This document shows, in pieces, positions 58,938 through 64,000 of a stretch of DNA of 64,000 nucleotides (position 1 is the first letter of the stretch; each line of letters opens with the position of its first letter). A program made the translations under genes and the position numbers. Source of the DNA: an uncultured Collinsella sp. (GTDB taxonomy: Bacteria > Actinomycetota > Coriobacteriia > Coriobacteriales > Coriobacteriaceae); the NCBI GenBank assembly GCA_900556875.1, contig USQQ01000001.1, positions 1-64,000 on the forward strand, in the 5' to 3' direction. The notes under the pieces were generated by a model. It was not told the origin of the DNA. It saw only the letters and a program-made list of their open reading frames with translations, and searched no databases.

Positions 58938-60323
58938 TTAGAGTTCCACGCTTTCGGCGCCGTTGATGGTTAGGTTTCGCTCGTAGAAGGCGGTGAGGGC
59001 GCGGATGGCGTACATCACGTCGCGCACGCCGCCGGTCTCGTAGCTCGAGTGCATGGCAAGCTGCGGCAGGCCCACGTCCACGGCATGCATGCTCACCTGC
59101 ATATTGGACAGGTTACCGAGCGTGGAGCCGCCGGCCATATCGCTCTTGTTGGCGAAGGCCTGCGTGGGCACGTCGGCGTCATCGCAGATGGCCTGGAACA
59201 CCGCGCGGCTAAAGGCATCGGTGCAATAGTGCTGGTTGGCGGCCTCCTTGATGACAATACCGCCGTTGAGCACCACCTGGTTGCGGGCGTCACACTTCTC
59301 GGCATGATTGGGATGCACGGCATGCGCGTTGTCGCAGCTCACAAGCATCGATGCGGCAAGGGCGCGATGGTACGACTCGTCGTCAAAGCCCAGCGATCCG
59401 TTAATGCGGCGCAGCGCGTCGGCCAAGAACGTCGACATGGCGCCTTGCTTGGTCTCGGAGCCAACCTCCTCGTTATCAAAGCAGCAAAAGACCGAAACAT
59501 CGTGCGCGTTCTCAGCACCCAAAAATGCCTGCAGCGAGGTGTAGGCGCAGGCCAGGTCGTCGAGCTTGGGCGTCGAGATAAACTCGTCGGCCCAGCCCCA
59601 AATACGCGCATCCTGGCGGTTGACCAGGAACAGATCACGGCCCAGAATTTGCTCGGGCTCAACATCCAGCTCGTCGGCGATCAGGGCGTCAAAGTCGCCC
59701 TGCTTAAGGTCGCCAGCGCTGATGAGCGGGCACAGGTCGACGGCGCGGTTGGGCGCAAAGCCCTCATTAACGCCACGATTCATATGGATGGCAAGGCTCG
59801 GGATAATAGCGACCTCGCGCTCGGTGGCAAGCAGACGACTCTCGATACGGTCGCCCTCGCGTACCAACACGCGGCCCGCGAGTGCCAGCGGACGATCGAA
59901 CCAGGTGTAGTCGATCATGCCGCCGTAGGCCTCGGTGTTCAGGCGCAGCGTCTCGCCCGCGCCGTCAAGCTCAGGCACGGCCTTGACCTTAAACGTCGGC
60001 GAATCGCTGTGCGACGCCGTGAGCTGAAAATGATAGTCGCCGGCAACGCCGTCCTCGCCCCACGTAGCAGCCAGGTCCTCGCCCACCTTAAAGGCAACAA
60101 CGCTCGAGGTATTGCGCTGCGTGTAATAACGCCCGCCCGGCTCGATGTCCCACGCCGCGTTCTCGGGCAGGTAGGTAAAGCCCGCCTCGTCGAGCTCGGC
60201 CATAATGGTCGCCGCCGTATGGAACATGCTGGGGCATGCCTCGATAAAGTCGATAAGGTCGTTGGCGGCCTCGATATCGTCGGCCGTCACATGCGCGCGC
60301 TCGGGCGTTTCCTGATCCGTCAT
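58938..60323 (-). CDS. M18 family aminopeptidase
   Basis: A 461-aa zinc aminopeptidase of the aspartyl-aminopeptidase family. Visible features are FQLTASHSDSPTFKVK with metal ligands, DDLACAYTSLQAFLG, FCCFDNEEVGSETKQGA with the catalytic glutamates, and MHSSYETGGVRDV near the C-terminus with a metal-binding histidine. AAAGGGGAG precedes the ATG at 60323; the open frame extends 37 codons upstream without support. It removes acidic or neutral N-terminal residues from peptides in the cytoplasm. Confidence 0.93.
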   Translation of the reverse strand: MTDQETPERAHVTADDIEAANDLIDFIEACPSMFHTAATIMAELDEAGFTYLPENAAWDIEPGGRYYTQRNTSSVVAFKVGEDLAATWGEDGVAGDYHFQLTASHSDSPTFKVKAVPELDGAGETLRLNTEAYGGMIDYTWFDRPLALAGRVLVREGDRIESRLLATEREVAIIPSLAIHMNRGVNEGFAPNRAVDLCPLISAGDLKQGDFDALIADELDVEPEQILGRDLFLVNRQDARIWGWADEFISTPKLDDLACAYTSLQAFLGAENAHDVSVFCCFDNEEVGSETKQGAMSTFLADALRRINGSLGFDDESYHRALAASMLVSCDNAHAVHPNHAEKCDARNQVVLNGGIVIKEAANQHYCTDAFSRAVFQAICDDADVPTQAFANKSDMAGGSTLGNLSNMQVSMHAVDVGLPQLAMHSSYETGGVRDVMYAIRALTAFYERNLTINGAESVEL

Positions 60324-60484
60324 GCTCTCCCCTTTCGCTGGGTTGATGGTCCCCTCCAGCATACCCCGCCGCGCCAGTGCCGTGCCTTTCATTCCATGTT
60401 TAATCCCGCGCCGCTCGCCAAGTTGAGCCATCATGCCCGCACTCCTTTTGCGACAATTACGCTAACAGGACGAAAGGAGCCGTC

Positions 60485-61570
60485 ATGAAGCCACGTAACA
60501 TTGCCATCGCCTGCGGTGTCGCGGGAGTCGCCGTCGGCCTTGCCGCTGCCGCCGGCATCGTTTACCGCAAGCAAATCAAGTCCGCCGCGTCGCTCAAACG
60601 CTTGACCGGCTACGCGGATGGCTATGACCTGTACGCAATCGACATTGCCTACGACTACGATCTTGATCGCATCATCGCCGCTGGCGTGCGCGACGACCAG
60701 GCCTACATCGATGCCGTGGTGGCGCAGGTGCTGCCCGGTGTGCCGGCACATGTCCAGGCGCCCCAGTTTGCCTGCAGCGCTTTTGTCGCCGTAGATGCCG
60801 AAGGCCGCGTGCGCACCGGTCGCAATTACGACTTTAAGGACGACACCTCGGCGCTGCTGGTGCGCAATCACCCGCGCGACGGCTATGCCTCCATCGGGTT
60901 TGCCGCCCTTAACAACCTGGGCGATAACACTCCGCTTGACTCCGTCGCCGGACGCGCCGCCGCACTCATGGGCCCGTTTGCCCAGCTCGATGGTGTTAAC
61001 GAATGTGGCGTCTCCATTGCCGTACTCACCCTGGATTCCAAGCCCTGTGACCAGGACACGCAACGCCCCGTCATCAATACCTCGCTCGCCATCCGTCTGG
61101 TGCTCGACCGTGCCGCCACCACGCAAGAAGCTGTCGACCTGCTTTCCGCCTACGACATGCACGCCATGGCAGGACGCGATTACCACTTCTTTATAAACGA
61201 CGCCGCCGGTGACACGCGCGTAGTAGAGTGGGATCCGCACGATCCGGACCGCGCTTTCAAAGCGACTCCTGTAACCCAGGTTACGAACTTCTACGCCTGC
61301 TATGGCGACGAAGTGCTGCCCAACCAAAAGAATGGCGAGCTAGGCCATGGTAAAGAGCGCGCCGCCGCAATCGCCGATGTCCTCGACGCCCATACCGGCG
61401 CCCAAGACGAGGTAGTCGCTTGGAAGGCCCTACGCGCTGCAGCGCAAGAGCCCAATCCGGAAGACATCACCAGCAACACGCAGTGGTCGGTCGTCTTTGA
61501 CAACACCGAGCCTGCTGCCGCCATCACGCTGCGCCGCCACTGGGGCGACATCGACGCATTCGCACTGTAA
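60485..61570 (+). CDS. C45/linear amide hydrolase-like Ntn hydrolase with N-terminal anchor
   Basis: A 361-aa protein with a membrane anchor or signal at residues 5-27 and an Ntn-hydrolase domain like choloylglycine hydrolases and acyl-CoA:6-APA acyltransferases. The likely nucleophile is Cys97 in APQFACSAFVAVDAEG; in this family the Cys follows an autocleavage or processing point. TGRNYDF just downstream is the family-typical segment. Divergent from the M18 gene. Whether it acts on bile salts, beta-lactams or acyl amides cannot be read. Being membrane-anchored, it may work outside the cell. Confidence 0.85.
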   Translation: MKPRNIAIACGVAGVAVGLAAAAGIVYRKQIKSAASLKRLTGYADGYDLYAIDIAYDYDLDRIIAAGVRDDQAYIDAVVAQVLPGVPAHVQAPQFACSAFVAVDAEGRVRTGRNYDFKDDTSALLVRNHPRDGYASIGFAALNNLGDNTPLDSVAGRAAALMGPFAQLDGVNECGVSIAVLTLDSKPCDQDTQRPVINTSLAIRLVLDRAATTQEAVDLLSAYDMHAMAGRDYHFFINDAAGDTRVVEWDPHDPDRAFKATPVTQVTNFYACYGDEVLPNQKNGELGHGKERAAAIADVLDAHTGAQDEVVAWKALRAAAQEPNPEDITSNTQWSVVFDNTEPAAAITLRRHWGDIDAFAL

Positions 61571-61573
61571 GGA

Positions 61574-61604
61574 GCCAGGCCCGTCGACTTTACGCTCGCC
61601 TGGC
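61574..61604 (+). terminator. Terminator of the C45 hydrolase gene
   Basis: GCCAGGC (61574-61580) pairs with GCCTGGC (61598-61604), followed by GTTGTTT, three bases after the stop codon. Confidence 0.6.
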
Positions 61605-61639
61605 GTTGTTTACATTTCTATACGCTTGAGCTAACACGT

Positions 61640-61690
61640 TTTACCCCCGTATCAACAGTGTGCGGGGGTAAACTTATGCGCATGTTATAA
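61640..61690 (+). promoter_or_regulatory. Dyad and extended -10 element upstream of pfkA
   Basis: TTTACCCCCG-N13-CGGGGGTAAA (61640-61649 with 61663-61672) lies just before TGTTATAAC (an extended -10, about 61682-61690). The dyad covers the -35 position, as an operator for a sugar- or redox-responsive repressor might. Confidence 0.55.
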
Positions 61691-61710
61691 CTTGCCCGGA
61701 AGGATTCATC

Positions 61711-62790
61711 ATGCTTAGGATCGGTCTTCTTACCAGTGGCGGCGACTGCCAAGCGCTCAACGCCACCATGCGCGGCATTGTCAAAACGCTTATGACCAAT
61801 AGCGAAGAGCCTATTGAGATCTATGGTTTTGAGGACGGCTACCAGGGCCTTATCTATAGCAGGTTCCGCGTCATGACGCCCGCCGATTTTAGCGGCATCC
61901 TCACCCGCGGCGGCACCATCCTGGGCACAAGCCGTACGCCGTTCAAGCGTCTGGACATTCCCGAGGCCGACGGCGTCGAGAAGGTGCCCGCGATGGTCCA
62001 CACCTATCACAAGCTGCAGCTCGACTGCCTGTTTATGCTGGGCGGCAACGGCTCCACCAAGACCGCCAACCGCCTGCGCGAAGAGGGCCTCAACGTTATC
62101 GCCCTGCCCAAGACCATCGATAACGACACCTGGGGCACCGAGTTGACGTTTGGCTTTACGAGCGCCATCGACGTCGCCACCAAGTGCATCGACGACATCC
62201 ACACCACTGCCTCGAGTCACGGCCGCGTGTTTGTCATCGAGATCATGGGCCACAAGGTTGGCTGGATCCCGCTGTATGCCGGCGTCGCGGGCGGCGCGGA
62301 CGTCATCCTGATTCCCGAGATCCCCTACGACATGGATAACGTCATCAAGACCATCGAGCATCGCATGGAGACCGGCAGCCGCTTTACCATCGTAGCCGTC
62401 GCCGAGGGCGCTATCTCCAAGGAGGACGCGGCGCTGTCCAAAAAGGAGTACAAGAAAAAGCTCGCTGAGCGCACGAGCCCGTCGATTGTCTACGACATCG
62501 CCAAGGAGATCGAGGCCAAGACTGGTCGCGAGACCCGCGTCGCCATCCCCGGTCACACGCAGCGCGGCGGTCAGCCCGACGCCCAGGACCGCATCTTTGC
62601 GACCCAGTGCGGCGTCGAGGCAGCACTGGGATGCCTGCGCGGCGAGTTTGGCTACATGATTGCCCTGCGCGACGGCAAGATGTGCCACATGCCGCTCGAG
62701 GATGTCGCCGGCAAGCTCAAGTACGTCGATCCCCAGAGCGACCTGGTGCGCGAAGCCAAGGCGTTGGGCATCAGCTTCGGCGACGAATAG
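61711..62790 (+). CDS. pfkA: 6-phosphofructokinase
   Basis: A 359-aa enzyme that phosphorylates fructose 6-phosphate in glycolysis. Motifs are SGGDCQALNATMRG, GGNGSTKTANRL, PKTIDNDTWGTELTFGF and MGHKVGWIPLYA. By E. coli numbering it has Gly104 with Lys124 (GGNGS and PKTIDND), the pair seen in actinobacterial ATP enzymes; PPi enzymes usually have Asp104 with Lys124. So ATP is the probable donor, but not proven. AAGGA precedes the ATG. The end of the gene forms the outer arm of giant palindrome 3. Confidence 0.93.
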   Translation: MLRIGLLTSGGDCQALNATMRGIVKTLMTNSEEPIEIYGFEDGYQGLIYSRFRVMTPADFSGILTRGGTILGTSRTPFKRLDIPEADGVEKVPAMVHTYHKLQLDCLFMLGGNGSTKTANRLREEGLNVIALPKTIDNDTWGTELTFGFTSAIDVATKCIDDIHTTASSHGRVFVIEIMGHKVGWIPLYAGVAGGADVILIPEIPYDMDNVIKTIEHRMETGSRFTIVAVAEGAISKEDAALSKKEYKKKLAERTSPSIVYDIAKEIEAKTGRETRVAIPGHTQRGGQPDAQDRIFATQCGVEAALGCLRGEFGYMIALRDGKMCHMPLEDVAGKLKYVDPQSDLVREAKALGISFGDE

Positions 62791-62966
62791 CCTCGGCCGA
62801 AACTGCTCTCATCGGAGGCCCCAGGGCTTACCTCCCAAATCGTCCTCGGACATGTCAGGATCCCGCCGTGCGCTTCGCGCGGCGGGATCCTTCCGTCCTG
62901 CGGAAAGATTTGGGAGGTAAGCTCTGGGGCCTCCTGCGGTAACTAGGGAGGCCGAGGCTATTCGTC
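62782..62966. repeat. Giant nested palindrome 3 with arm derived from the pfkA end
   Basis: The outer 17-base arms (GACGAATAGCCTCGGCC, 62782-62798 with 62950-62966) are perfect and include the last two codons and stop of pfkA. Second arms of 28 bases (62814-62841 with 62907-62934) differ at one position. The 65-base core has GTCCTCGGACATG on the 5' side, an inner stem AGGATCCCGCC/GGCGGGATCCT with a GCGC-TTC-GCGC loop, and GTCCTGCGGAAA on the 3' side. The remaining gap to 63183 has no gene that I can support. Confidence 0.9.
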
Positions 62967-63183
62967 TTCTTGCTGCAAGTGCGTGGGCTGAGATTTTGGG
63001 ATGTTGCAAGCTCTTAGCTGAGAGTAGCACTGACATTTGTCCTGAAATGGCTGGTCGTTAGGGGTTGCTACCGGTAGTTGCGGTAGGGTCGGAGCAGATT
63101 CTAACTAGAAATGGTGGTCGCCACCGGTTGTTCTCGGCATACTCGGCTCATTCGATTACGATCACCACATGAAAGGAACTGCT

Positions 63184-64000
63184 ATGGATCTTGCGATGGC
63201 ACAGCGGCTCGTTGATCGCCGCAAGGCTGCCGGGCTTTCTCAGGAGGCGCTTGCCGCCCAGCTGGGCGTGAGTCGTCAGGCTGTCAGTAAATGGGAGCGC
63301 AGCGAATCTTCGCCCGATACCGATAACCTTATTGCGCTCGCCGCGCTGTATGGCGTGTCGCTGGATGAGCTGCTGTATGGGGAGGCGGTGGATAGCACTG
63401 ATGACTCGCAGACTGATGATGAGGCACGGAACAGCAACGCCGGCACCAAAGCTTCAGATGAGGCTGAGGCTTCTGCTGAGCACGCTGATTGCAGCGATAA
63501 GCCACTTGTCGATATTTCCCTCGCGCGCGGCATCCACGTTATTGATCCCAACAAAGGCGAAGAGGTCCATGTTGGTTGGAATGGCATCCATGTGGCTAAC
63601 GAGCGCAAGGGTGAAGAGGTCCATGTGGGGCCAGACGGATTGTATATCGATACGCTTGAGGACGATGGACATAGCGTGCATACCAATGACGATGGCACCG
63701 TCACCATCGACGGCGAGACGTTTTCCAGCTGGAAGGAGGCGCACGACAAGCTCGACCATCATGGCAAGCATTTCCACACCAAGGTCGGACGTGCATGGAA
63801 CAAATTCCCCTTCCCCGCACTTGTCGCTCTCGCCTATCTGGTGCTCGGCATTGTCTACAGCACATGGGCTACGGGCCTCTTCCTCGTCTTTTTGATTCCC
63901 GTCTATTACGCGCTTGGCGACTTTATCGATCAACGCCGCTTATCTAAGCTGATCGATGTCGTCTATTCAGTCAGTGCCGAGGCATGGTTCCTCTACATGT
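63184..64000 (+). CDS. XRE-family regulator with C-terminal membrane segments (partial)
   Basis: At least 272 codons, cut by the window edge. The first 65 residues form a Cro/C1 HTH (RRKAAGLSQEALAAQLGVSRQAVSKWERSESSPDTDNL). An acidic Ser/Asp/Glu linker follows, then a His/Val-rich region with a repeated KGEEVHVG unit (twice, at about residues 120-145) and VTIDGETFSSW. From about residue 215 hydrophobic segments begin (FPALVALAYLVLGIVYS; LFLVFLIPVYYALGDF). AAAGGA precedes the ATG. A membrane-tethered regulator is suggested. Function is unknown. Confidence 0.85.
   Translation, partial: MDLAMAQRLVDRRKAAGLSQEALAAQLGVSRQAVSKWERSESSPDTDNLIALAALYGVSLDELLYGEAVDSTDDSQTDDEARNSNAGTKASDEAEASAEHADCSDKPLVDISLARGIHVIDPNKGEEVHVGWNGIHVANERKGEEVHVGPDGLYIDTLEDDGHSVHTNDDGTVTIDGETFSSWKEAHDKLDHHGKHFHTKVGRAWNKFPFPALVALAYLVLGIVYSTWATGLFLVFLIPVYYALGDFIDQRRLSKLIDVVYSVSAEAWFLYM

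Overview
The window reads as chromosomal DNA of a high-GC anaerobic actinobacterium of the class Coriobacteriia, most like Collinsella. This rests on base composition, on the gene set (fused two-domain ECF ATPase, AmaP/DUF2273/Asp23 operon, DUF2752 and DUF4234 zinc-ribbon membrane proteins, very large 2-hydroxyacyl-CoA-dehydratase-type activase) and on the style of the intergenic palindromes. No search was run, so the genus is an inference. No rRNA, tRNA, CRISPR array or transposase gene was found.

Layout. 1-5.2 kb: an arginine operon argC-argJ-argB-argD on the minus strand behind a tandem ArgR operator. 5.2-9.75 kb: an FMN riboswitch followed by ribU, a fused ecfA and ecfT, then two FMN-binding-family (PPOX) genes that appear to share the transcript. 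9.9-12.5 kb: groES-groEL flanked by two giant perfect palindromes. 13-16.4 kb: two divergent hydrolases, amidohydrolase and M20. 16.4-20.2 kb: three small membrane proteins, two with zinc ribbons, and a YitT protein. 20.4-22.9 kb: Asp23/AmaP envelope-stress operon and yebC. 23-28.1 kb: large membrane protein, lgt, NifU-like protein, dCMP deaminase, coaX. 28.3-31.4 kb: OPT transporter and DUF389 protein. 32.4-37.9 kb: a TetR gene and a 1593-codon activase gene, with tight dyads in the promoter region.

38.0-38.8 kb is a small island bounded by two identical palindromes and holding an unannotated 41-codon hydrophobic/basic peptide gene with a Shine-Dalgarno-sequestering leader, resembling a type I toxin. 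38.8-43.5 kb: HAD phosphatase, a remnant of a PII gene, a CmpB-like membrane protein, an HD protein and a DXS-type synthase. 43.7-48.2 kb: a polar-amino-acid ABC transporter with its own promoter and an internal terminator, followed by a class-I glutamine-amidotransferase-like hydrolase. 48.3-51.7 kb: a more A/T-rich, possibly acquired block with a bacteriocin-immunity-type ABC exporter and an XRE/DUF2975 pair. 51.9-54.2 kb: an HPt protein and a GGDEF(degenerate)-REC-HD-GYP protein. 54.4-62.8 kb: alpha/beta hydrolase, radical SAM protein, map, D-2-hydroxyacid dehydrogenase, small ORF, M18 aminopeptidase, C45 Ntn hydrolase and pfkA. The right edge cuts an XRE regulator with a membrane tail.

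The most unusual material is non-coding. (1) Three giant hairpins at about 9.94-10.08, 12.31-12.45 and 62.78-62.97 kb have unrelated but (near-)perfect long arms around a core of 65-71 nt carrying the same internal-loop motifs (CTCGGRCA and TGCGGAA). (2) A dispersed family of short palindromes shares a GGGACAG-type core, and four of its copies touch the stop codon of the neighbouring gene.
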